Below, in pieces: positions 1-5,428 of a DNA stretch of 5,453 nt. The DNA comes from JBOGVA01 sp050692195 (GTDB lineage: Bacteria > Actinomycetota > UBA4738). The DNA lies in NCBI GenBank assembly GCA_050692195.1, contig JBOGVA010000019.1, positions 1 through 5,453 of the forward strand. The letters run 5' to 3'. Each line of letters starts with the position of its first letter. Within the stretch, counting starts at the first letter, position 1. A program made the translations under genes and the position numbers. The notes below the pieces were generated by a model, which saw nothing but the letters and a program-made list of their open reading frames with translations, was not told the DNA's origin and ran no database searches.

Positions 1-57
1 GGGAGGTCCCGGCCGGGGCGATCCCGTCGTGCAGACCGGTGAGCCCGCGCGGACAAG

Positions 58-63
58 TAGAAT
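58..63 (+). promoter_or_regulatory. Probable -10 box of the tRNA-Pro promoter
   Basis: The hexamer TAGAAT matches the bacterial -10 consensus at five of six positions and ends nine bases before the mature tRNA 5' end. Transcription would start around base 70, leaving only a few bases for RNase P to remove. No good -35 box is visible about 17 bases upstream (bases 35-40 read accggt), so the call rests on the -10 box and its position alone. Confidence 0.5.
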
Positions 64-72
64 CGAGCCATA

Positions 73-147
73 CGGGCCGTGGCGCAGCTTGGTTAGCGCG
101 TCTGACTGGGGGTCAGAAGGTCGGCGGTTCAAATCCGCCCGGCCCGA
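73..147 (+). tRNA. tRNA-Pro, anticodon GGG
   Basis: The sequence folds into a complete cloverleaf. The 7-bp acceptor stem pairs 73-79 with 140-146. The D stem pairs 82-85 with 96-99, with the GG of the D loop at 91-92. The anticodon stem pairs 101-105 with 113-117 and has a 7-base loop. The T stem pairs 123-127 with 135-139 around the loop TTCAAAT. The anticodon GGG is at 108-110, preceded by the invariant T and followed by G37, as in proline tRNAs. It would read CCC and CCU. The first pair C73-G146 and discriminator A147 are the expected bacterial tRNA-Pro identity bases. CCA is not encoded (bases 148-150 are CAA), so the end must be added by CCA transferase. The variable loop is short (118-122). 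No paired integrase gene is visible, so there is no reason to call it an attachment site. Confidence 0.97.
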
Positions 148-180
148 CAAGCAGAACCGCAGGTCGCAATGGCTCTACCG

Positions 181-210
181 GGCGCGGGCACGTCCCCGAG
201 AGCGTGCGCC
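181..210 (+). terminator. Imperfect hairpin downstream of the tRNA, possible terminator
   Basis: Bases 181-184 (GGCG) and 189-192 (CACG) can pair with 207-210 (CGCC) and 203-206 (CGTG). This leaves a four-base bulge (185-188) and a ten-base loop. The hairpin lies 33 bases after the tRNA and could end its transcript or protect its 3' trailer. No T-run follows, so it is not a classical intrinsic terminator, and short GC-rich pairings of this kind arise often by chance. The rest of the 148-365 gap shows no gene and no clear promoter. Confidence 0.25.
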
Positions 211-350
211 GCCTCTCTCGCCAAAGCCTTCTGACCGGCGCCCACACAAGTTCACCGAAGTTAGGTAGACAGTCCTGCTCCTTCATTGCCGATCCCCTTG
301 AAAGAGCCCGCGCTTGTCGCCCCCATAGTGTGCATTCAGGCATGTAGATC

Positions 351-357
351 GAGGGGG
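351..357 (+). promoter_or_regulatory. Shine-Dalgarno sequence for the acidic surface protein
   Basis: The purine run GAGGGGG ends eight bases before the ATG at 366 and is the only good ribosome-binding sequence near it. Together with the signal peptide that follows directly, it fixes this ATG as the start. Confidence 0.7.
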
Positions 358-365
358 TACACGAG

Positions 366-1013
366 ATGAGACCCAAGGTTCTGGCCGCGGGATTCACCTT
401 CACGCTCGCCCTCGCCCTGACCGCCCCCGCTGCCTTCGCGGACCCATGTCCCTCTCCCGATCCGGCGTGCGTGACCGATGCTCTCGAAGACGTGCAGGCC
501 CTACCGGACGAGGACGACCCTGACGACCCTTTGGAGGATGTCCTGGATCCTTTGGAGGATGTCACGGACGCGGCCGATGACGCGGTCGACGATGTGACGG
601 ACGCTGTCGATGACATCGTCGATCCGGATGACGAGCCGGACCCAGAAGATCCGGGCGACGATGACGATTCAGAAGGCGAGGACGGTCGCTCCGGCGGTGG
701 GGGAGCCGGACGTGGACGGTCTGGAGGCGGCGGTTCCGGATCGATCGGTCCGAACTTCGCCGAGGGCAGACTCGGAGAGGTGAACCCCGGGCCATCCTCT
801 ACGGAAGGCGCAGCGATCGCCTCTCGCCGGGGCGCGCCCGAAGTGTCCGGAGGGGTCCGTCGAGCAGCGGCGCGCGCGGCGAAGCAGGCGGCCTTCCCCC
901 TGCTCCTGCTCCTCACCGTGGTCGCCTACACCATCCTTCAGGACAGAGTGGATCGGCGGGATCCAAAGCTGGCCCTTGCCCCCGTTCGTTCGGATGACCT
1001 GAGCTTCGCGTGA
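366..1013 (+). CDS. Exported Asp-rich repeat protein with one C-terminal membrane anchor (unknown function)
   Basis: I do not recognise a family for this 215-residue protein. Residues 1-25 form a signal peptide: Arg2 and Lys4, a hydrophobic core at 5-20, and an AFA-D cleavage site after Ala25. The mature protein begins with a Cys28/Cys35 pair that could form a disulfide. Residues 37-106 are about half Asp and Glu. Residues 54-88 show a seven-residue period: DPLEDVL and DPLEDVT, then DAADDAV, DDVTDAV and DDIVDPD. A Gly/Ser/Arg-rich linker follows (107-128), then a linker of low complexity and a basic stretch (164-173). A membrane segment spans about 176-191, followed by a charged 24-residue tail. 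The likely layout is an acidic domain outside the cell tethered by the C-terminal helix. Cation binding or a spacer role is possible but is only inference. The stop overlaps the next gene's GTG by four bases, implying coupled translation with the membrane GAF protein. Reading frame and start are well supported; function is not. Confidence 0.85.
   Translation: MRPKVLAAGFTFTLALALTAPAAFADPCPSPDPACVTDALEDVQALPDEDDPDDPLEDVLDPLEDVTDAADDAVDDVTDAVDDIVDPDDEPDPEDPGDDDDSEGEDGRSGGGGAGRGRSGGGGSGSIGPNFAEGRLGEVNPGPSSTEGAAIASRRGAPEVSGGVRRAAARAAKQAAFPLLLLLTVVAYTILQDRVDRRDPKLALAPVRSDDLSFA
528..563 (+). repeat. Tandem repeat inside the acidic domain, 21-base period
   Basis: Fifteen bases (CCTTTGGAGGATGTC) occur exactly at 528-542 and again at 549-563. 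The 21-base period equals seven codons. Each copy encodes PLEDV preceded by Asp (DPLEDV at residues 54-59 and 61-66). The same seven-residue period continues in the protein to about residue 88, although the DNA there has diverged. This suggests an older expansion with one recent duplication or conversion. Confidence 0.85.
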
Positions 1014-2221
1014 GCTTCTCCGCGCTTCGGCGAGGGCGAACGCGATTGAGGGTGGTCCTACCGCCCGGGGTCGCCCGCCTGGAAGCGAGTGAGTTCGTGT
1101 CCCTGGCCGAACGGGTCCATTACCTCCACGCCCTGCGTTTGGGCTTCGCGTTCATGGTCCTGGTGTCCGGCGTCCTGGCCCCGCAGTTCCTGGGGGCGTC
1201 GATGGCCGGCCTCATCCTGGTCACCGGGGGCTATCTTTTCGCAGCGGCCCTCGCCGAAGGGGTCCGGAGGCTCGGGAGGGGTCGCGGGCTGGCGGCATTG
1301 GGCGCCATGTTGCTGGTCGACGGGCTGTACCTCGCCTGGGTGACGTACGCGACGGGGGGCACCCAGAGTCCCATTCGCTTCCTCGCATACGTCCACCTGG
1401 TCGCCGTCACGCTTCTGGCCTCGTACCGAACCGGTCTCAAGATCGCCCTGTGGCACTCGCTGCTCCTTTTCATCGTGTTCTACGCGCAGTCCTCAGGGAT
1501 CCTGGGCGTCCGGGAGATCGCTGAGTCCACGCTCCCCGGCCGGGGCGACTTCGAGACTGCCTCGATGCTGAGCATCATGGCCCTGTGGGGAGTGGCCCTG
1601 GGCACGGCCACGTTCTCAGCTGTGAACGAACGAGAGCTCAGGCGACAGAAGGCCGACCTGGAGGCACTATCGGAGATGGTCGCGGAGATGGAAAGGAGGA
1701 ACGACTCCTCCGACATCCCCCGCATCCTGCTCGACAGGCTGACCGGAGGATTTGGCTTCACCAGGGGAGTGGTGCTCGCCTCGCCACACGGGGAGCTGTC
1801 GGTCATGGCGTACCACGGCCTGACGAAGCCCGGTGAGGTACAGCCGGGCCTCGATCGAGTGGTGCAGACCGCCTGGGACAAGCGGGAGACACAACTGGTG
1901 AGACGGCTCGTCCCGGAAACCGATCCCCGGCTGGCGGCCCTGCTTCCGGGTGCGCGCGACCTCCTGATCGTCCCTCTCTATACCGAGAGCTACCGGATCG
2001 GTGTATTGGCCCTCGAATATCCGGGCAAGGGCGATCGCATCAAACGGTGGGTGGTCTCGATCGTCCAGCAGTTCGCGGCTCATGCGGCACTTGCCCTCCA
2101 CAACGCCTGGCTGCTGGAGGAGATCCGAGAGATGGACGAGGCGGACCCGGTCCTCGGTCCCGTCCACCGCCGCGTCTTCCAGCTGTACTCGGAAAGGCCT
2201 GCCGCGGCCCAGGGCTCGTAG
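1010..2221 (+). CDS. Six-helix membrane protein with GAF-like domain and a truncated GGDEF-like end
   Basis: This 403-residue protein begins with about 40 cytoplasmic residues. Six probable membrane helices follow, at roughly 42-62, 64-84, 94-114, 122-140, 144-164 and 184-204. A charged coiled-coil linker (206-232) leads into a GAF-like domain at about 235-366, a fold that binds small ligands in many sensor proteins. This architecture normally precedes a histidine kinase or GGDEF output domain, and here no output domain is present. Residues 371-390 (EIREM, then DPVLGPVHRRVF) resemble the opening of GGDEF domains (D-x-L-T-G-L-x-N-R-R-x-F). The protein ends 13 residues later, and the 62 bases after the stop encode no remainder in any frame. 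It may be a decayed diguanylate cyclase, or a sensor subunit acting through a partner. The start chosen is GTG at 1010, which overlaps the previous stop (GTGA) and has no strong Shine-Dalgarno. An in-frame GTG at 1097 is an alternative that keeps all helices. The upstream acidic membrane-anchored protein is the obvious candidate partner. Confidence 0.85.
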   Translation: MSFSALRRGRTRLRVVLPPGVARLEASEFVSLAERVHYLHALRLGFAFMVLVSGVLAPQFLGASMAGLILVTGGYLFAAALAEGVRRLGRGRGLAALGAMLLVDGLYLAWVTYATGGTQSPIRFLAYVHLVAVTLLASYRTGLKIALWHSLLLFIVFYAQSSGILGVREIAESTLPGRGDFETASMLSIMALWGVALGTATFSAVNERELRRQKADLEALSEMVAEMERRNDSSDIPRILLDRLTGGFGFTRGVVLASPHGELSVMAYHGLTKPGEVQPGLDRVVQTAWDKRETQLVRRLVPETDPRLAALLPGARDLLIVPLYTESYRIGVLALEYPGKGDRIKRWVVSIVQQFAAHAALALHNAWLLEEIREMDEADPVLGPVHRRVFQLYSERPAAAQGS

Positions 2222-2251
2222 GCCGACGTCGCGGCCGGCCTTGGTCGGCCT
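2220..2251 (+). terminator. Inverted repeat between the GAF protein and the phosphatidyltransferase
   Basis: AGGCCGAC (2220-2227) is complementary to GTCGGCCT (2244-2251), an 8-bp stem with a 16-base loop. The stem begins within the stop codon at 2219-2221. It could slow or end transcription before the new start at 2284. It lacks a T-run, the loop itself contains the palindrome GGCCGGCC (2233-2240), and the region is very GC-rich, so this may be chance. Confidence 0.3.
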
Positions 2252-2270
2252 TGCGAACGATCCCCGCTGA

Positions 2271-2276
2271 TACGAT
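2271..2276 (+). promoter_or_regulatory. -10 box for a probably leaderless phosphatidyltransferase mRNA
   Basis: TACGAT fits the actinobacterial -10 pattern TANNNT. Seven bases separate it from the GTG at 2284, so transcription would begin at or next to the start codon. No clear Shine-Dalgarno precedes that GTG, which agrees with a leaderless transcript. A -35-like TTGCGA at 2251-2256 is present, but its 14-base spacing is shorter than usual. Confidence 0.5.
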
Positions 2277-2283
2277 CGGGCGC

Positions 2284-2931
2284 GTGTCGGATGAACCGAA
2301 GATCGTGGAGGGATCGGCCGACCGAGTAGCCACCGTTCCAAACCTGCTGTCGCTGGTTCGAGTGCTGCTCGTCCCCGTCTTCGTCGGGCTCATCCTGAAC
2401 CCGGGGACCGAGGCCGCGGGGCTCGTCCTCTTGGGCGCCGTCGCGTCCACGGACTGGATCGACGGCTACATCGCCAGGCGGACCGGCCAGGTCTCGAACG
2501 TGGGCAAGGTCCTGGACCCGGTAGCGGACCGGATGGTCATCGCGGGGGCGCTGGTTGCCATGGTGATCCGGGATGCGTTTCCGCTCTGGGCGGCGTTGCT
2601 GGTGATCCTCCGTGATGGCCTGATCCTTCTGATAGGAGCATGGTTGCTACTCCGGATGAGGGTCCGGATCGAGGTGCGGTGGATCGGCAAGGTGGCCACG
2701 TTCGGCCTGATGTGCGGCATCCCGGCGGTGGCTTGGGGCAACTTCGGGTTGTTCCTGGAGGGATTCGCCAGGCCGGTAGGCTGGATCCTCTACTCGATCG
2801 GGATCCTGCTGTACTACGCGAGCGCGGTTCTGTACGCCTTCGACCTGATGCGAGCGGTGGGGCTGGCCAGGGCTGCGGGGTCGCGTCAAGCCGCAGGTCG
2901 CAACCTGGGGTCGCCGAGTCGGTCGGTATGA
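2284..2931 (+). CDS. CDP-alcohol phosphatidyltransferase, probably cardiolipin synthase (eukaryote-like type)
   Basis: This integral membrane enzyme transfers a phosphatidyl group from CDP-diacylglycerol to an alcohol. The full family signature D-x2-D-G-x2-A-R-x8-G-x3-D-x3-D is present: Asp57, Asp60, Gly61, Ala64, Arg65, Gly74, Asp78 and Asp82. These residues bind CDP and two metal ions, with Asp82 the expected catalytic base. The N-terminus (VPNLLSLVRVLLVPVF, 18-33) is typical of PgsA and cardiolipin synthases. Hydrophobic stretches at about 21-38, 44-56, 84-95, 99-123, 137-151 and 166-186 fit a six-helix enzyme, and 215 residues is a normal family length. The motif alone does not separate phosphatidylglycerophosphate synthase (acceptor glycerol 3-phosphate) from cardiolipin synthase (acceptor phosphatidylglycerol). 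The GKVATFGLM stretch (135-143) and the following mannose-1-phosphate guanylyltransferase-like gene match, as I recall, the Streptomyces cardiolipin synthase locus, so I favour that. The start is GTG at 2284: longer readings upstream run through the GAF gene, and the -10 box sits just before it. An in-frame GTG at 2305 is possible but less likely. Confidence 0.9.
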   Translation: MSDEPKIVEGSADRVATVPNLLSLVRVLLVPVFVGLILNPGTEAAGLVLLGAVASTDWIDGYIARRTGQVSNVGKVLDPVADRMVIAGALVAMVIRDAFPLWAALLVILRDGLILLIGAWLLLRMRVRIEVRWIGKVATFGLMCGIPAVAWGNFGLFLEGFARPVGWILYSIGILLYYASAVLYAFDLMRAVGLARAAGSRQAAGRNLGSPSRSV

Positions 2932-2932
2932 T
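2927..2932 (+). promoter_or_regulatory. -10 box for a probably leaderless nucleotidyltransferase mRNA
   Basis: TATGAT differs from the TATAAT consensus at one base and lies six bases before the ATG at 2939. Transcription from it would start at or next to that ATG. The box contains the TGA stop of the phosphatidyltransferase (2929-2931). No -35 match is seen at normal spacing, and no Shine-Dalgarno sequence lies in the seven-base gap between the genes. Read-through from upstream is also possible. Confidence 0.55.
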
Positions 2933-2938
2933 GCCGCC

Positions 2939-5428
2939 ATGAGGGCGGTGATCATGGCGGGAGGCCAGGGCACCAGGCTCCGCCCGCTGACGAGCAACCA
3001 GCCGAAGCCGATGCTGCCGATCGTCGGGCGGCCGATGTTGGAGCACATCCTCAGGCTGGCTCAGAGGCATGGGCTCACCGAGACCATCGCGACCGTGCAG
3101 TTTCTGGCCAGCGTCATCCGCAACTTCTTCGGCGACGGTTCGGACCTGGGCATCTCGCTCTCGTATGCAACGGAAGGAGAGCCGCTCGGCACGGCCGGGA
3201 GCGTCAAGAACGCCGAGCCACTGCTCGACGACCGAACCTTGGTCCTCTCCGGCGACTCCTTGACCGACGCCGACCTGACCGAGCTCATACGGTTTCACGA
3301 GTCCAAGGGGGGTGCCGTCACCGTCACGCTCAAGCGCGTCGAGAACCCTCGAGAGTTCGGGATCGTCACTATCGATGAGGAGGCCCGGGTCGAGCGATTC
3401 CAAGAGAAGCCTGGCTGGGGAGACGTCTTCAGCGACACCATCAACACGGGGATCTACGTGCTCGAGCGCGAAGTGATCGACGCGATCCCGGAGGGCGAGG
3501 AGTTCGACTTCTCGAAGGATCTCTTCCCCCTCCTGCTGGACAAGGGGTACCCCATGTACGGCTACGTCACGGACCGCTACTGGACCGACGTGGGGGACCT
3601 GGCCGCTTACATGGGCGCCCATCGAGCGGTCCTGGACCGCGAGGTTGAAGTCGAGATAGAGGGTTTCGAGATGAAGAAAGGCGTGTGGCTCGGTGAGGGA
3701 GCGGAGGTGGACCCGGAAGCCCACGTCGACGGTCCAGCCTACATAGGCGAGAACTCCAGGGTTGAGGGTGGCGCTACGCTGCGGGAATACGCGGTCCTGG
3801 GCCGTGGTGTGATCGTGCGGTCCGGGGCATTCCTGCACCGCTGCGTGACCCACGACTACGTCTACATCGGACCTTCGGCCAGCCTCAGAGGGTGCGTGGT
3901 CGGCAAGAATTCAGACGTGAAGTTCGGGGCCAAGCTCGAGGACGGGGTCGTGGTGGCGGACGAGTGCCACATCGGGGAGGGAGCCGTCCTCAATCCTCAA
4001 GTGAAGGTTTATCCATTCAAGTCCGTGGATCCGGGCGCCATCGTCTCGAAGTCGATCGTCTGGCAGTCGGGCGGCGCCCGGGGCCTGTTCGGCGAGGGTG
4101 GGGTCAGCGGGCTCGTCAACATCGACATCACCCCGGAGATGGCTCTTCGGCTGGCCCTCGCCTACGGAAGTCTGCAGCCCAAGGCGTCGGCCGTGGTCTC
4201 ATGCCGCGACGGGACCAAGGCCGCGCGCCTCATCAAGCGAGCCATGGTCGCGGGGATCAACGCCGGAGGCCTGGACTGCCACGACCTCGAGCTCGTGCCC
4301 GCGCCGGTCGCTCGTTTCTTCGCTCGGTCCGCGCGGGCCATCGGCGGCTTTTCGGTGCGCACCGCCCCCCTCGATCCGGCGTCGGTTCAGATCCAGTTCT
4401 TCGATCAGCGGGGGATCGACATCGGTCCGGATACGCAGCGGCAGCTCGAGCGATCGTATTACCGGGACGACCTGCGCCGCGCGTTCCACCACGACATCGG
4501 GGAGCCGACCTTTCCGGCGCGGGGGCGGGAGGTCTACGTGCGAGGGCTCGTGGACGCGTTGGACGTCGAGGCCATCCGGAGCCGGGACCCGAAGCTGGTA
4601 GTTGACTACGGGTTTGGCGGAGCCGCACTGACCGCCCCGCACGTCCTGGGACGGCTGGGGGGGAGCGTGCTCGCGGTGAATTCGGTCCTGGACGAAGACC
4701 GGATGGTCCTCTCGGAGTCGCTGAGGGACCAGCACTTGATCGACCTGGCCAACCTGGTCCGGTCGAGCGGCGCGGAGCTGGGAGCCCTCATCGATTCCCC
4801 CGGGGAACGGATCCGCCTCGTGGATGGCACCGGGAGCGTGCTCGACCCGCCCACCGCGCTCCTTGCCTACGTATGGCTGATCGGCCGCACGACTCGGAGT
4901 CCGCGCATCGCCCTGCCGGTGGCCACGTCGCGGGTGGCGGAGGAGATCATCGGGGCTGCGGGCGGGGAGATCCTCTGGACGCCCATCTCGCCTGCCTCCC
5001 TGATGGCTGCCGCGGACGACTCGGCCATCGCCTTCGCCGGGGACGAGGACGGAGGGTACTCGGTTCCCGGATTCCTGGCCGCCTTCGACGCCGTGATGAG
5101 CCTGGCCAAGCTCCTCGAGCTGTTGGCCACGGCCGACGTGTCGCTCCAGGACGTGGTGGCTGAGCTGCCTCCTTCACACGTCGCCCGACAGGAGGTGCAC
5201 ATGCCGTGGGAGGCGAAGGGAACGGTGATGCGCCGGCTCATGGAGTATCTGGACAGCGAGGTGGTCACCATCGACGGGGTGAAGGTGTATCGCGGCCGGG
5301 ACTGGATCCTGGTCGTTCCCCATCCCCAGGAGCCTCTGGTGCGAGTTTGGGCGGAGGCGGGCTCTCGGGAGTCGGCTGAGGCGCTTGCCTCTGAGTTCGC
5401 TTCCCTGGTGGAGGAGATGAAGGGGTGA
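2939..5428 (+). CDS. Sugar-1-phosphate nucleotidyltransferase (probably mannose-1-phosphate guanylyltransferase) fused to a degenerate phosphomannomutase-like domain
   Basis: This 829-residue protein has three parts. Residues 1-235 are a nucleotidyltransferase: AGGQGTRLRPLT at 7-18, the Pro22-Lys23 pair, the LGTAGS motif (83-88), a metal-binding GD with Asp106, EKP (156-158), NTG (169-171) and WTDVGD (215-220). Residues about 250-375 are a left-handed beta-helix of hexapeptide repeats. Residues about 380-829 resemble phosphomannomutase/phosphoglucomutase. The first part should make a nucleotide sugar, most likely GDP-mannose from GTP and mannose 1-phosphate, in the cytoplasm. GDP-, UDP- or dTDP-glucose cannot be excluded from sequence alone. 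The mutase part keeps the fold markers (FFDQRGIDI 487-495, EPLVRVWAEA 798-807) but not the catalytic ones. No Ser-His-Asn-Pro phosphoserine loop is seen before residue 473, the metal loop DGDGDR reads DSPGER (619-624), the sugar loop GExSGH reads GDEDGGY (701-707), and the phosphate loop RPSGTEP reads VPHPQEP (793-799). It is probably non-catalytic and may bind or regulate. As I recall, Streptomyces homologues of similar length share these changes. ATG at 2939 places the nucleotide-binding motif at the usual distance from the N-terminus. Confidence 0.93.
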   Translation: MRAVIMAGGQGTRLRPLTSNQPKPMLPIVGRPMLEHILRLAQRHGLTETIATVQFLASVIRNFFGDGSDLGISLSYATEGEPLGTAGSVKNAEPLLDDRTLVLSGDSLTDADLTELIRFHESKGGAVTVTLKRVENPREFGIVTIDEEARVERFQEKPGWGDVFSDTINTGIYVLEREVIDAIPEGEEFDFSKDLFPLLLDKGYPMYGYVTDRYWTDVGDLAAYMGAHRAVLDREVEVEIEGFEMKKGVWLGEGAEVDPEAHVDGPAYIGENSRVEGGATLREYAVLGRGVIVRSGAFLHRCVTHDYVYIGPSASLRGCVVGKNSDVKFGAKLEDGVVVADECHIGEGAVLNPQVKVYPFKSVDPGAIVSKSIVWQSGGARGLFGEGGVSGLVNIDITPEMALRLALAYGSLQPKASAVVSCRDGTKAARLIKRAMVAGINAGGLDCHDLELVPAPVARFFARSARAIGGFSVRTAPLDPASVQIQFFDQRGIDIGPDTQRQLERSYYRDDLRRAFHHDIGEPTFPARGREVYVRGLVDALDVEAIRSRDPKLVVDYGFGGAALTAPHVLGRLGGSVLAVNSVLDEDRMVLSESLRDQHLIDLANLVRSSGAELGALIDSPGERIRLVDGTGSVLDPPTALLAYVWLIGRTTRSPRIALPVATSRVAEEIIGAAGGEILWTPISPASLMAAADDSAIAFAGDEDGGYSVPGFLAAFDAVMSLAKLLELLATADVSLQDVVAELPPSHVARQEVHMPWEAKGTVMRRLMEYLDSEVVTIDGVKVYRGRDWILVVPHPQEPLVRVWAEAGSRESAEALASEFASLVEEMKG
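5410..5416 (+). promoter_or_regulatory. Shine-Dalgarno sequence for the next gene
   Basis: GGAGGAG lies within the last codons of the nucleotidyltransferase gene, eight bases before a GTG at 5425 and twelve before a GTG at 5429. It is the strongest ribosome-binding sequence in the window and argues that another coding region starts here. Confidence 0.5.

Noticed and set aside
73..147. tRNA-Pro as an integration site of a mobile element
   Set aside because: No integrase, no repeat of the tRNA 3' end and no change in base composition are visible downstream within the window.
298..331. Promoter for the acidic protein from TTGAAA (298-303) and TAGTGT (326-331)
   Set aside because: The 22-base spacing is too long for a normal promoter, and neither box pairs well with any other candidate nearby.
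29..347. Two short + strand open frames covering the tRNA
   Set aside because: They run through a complete tRNA gene, have no ribosome-binding sequence and show no protein-like features.
113..916. A 267-codon open frame on the - strand ending in GPGGFEPPTF
   Set aside because: The C-terminal GGFEPPTF is the well-known translation of the antisense of a tRNA T arm, here the tRNA-Pro gene. The rest is Ser/Pro-rich low complexity mirrored from the Asp-rich gene on the other strand.
2047..2283. An upstream extension of the phosphatidyltransferase frame to ATG 2047
   Set aside because: The extra 79 residues are Arg/Gly/Pro-rich, overlap the GAF gene in another frame and match nothing in the enzyme family. 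GTG 2284 gives the normal N-terminus.
2537..3853. A 438-codon open frame on the - strand
   Set aside because: It is opposite two strongly supported genes and reads as a low-complexity His/Arg/Pro-rich product with no recognisable motif, as expected from high-GC shadow frames.
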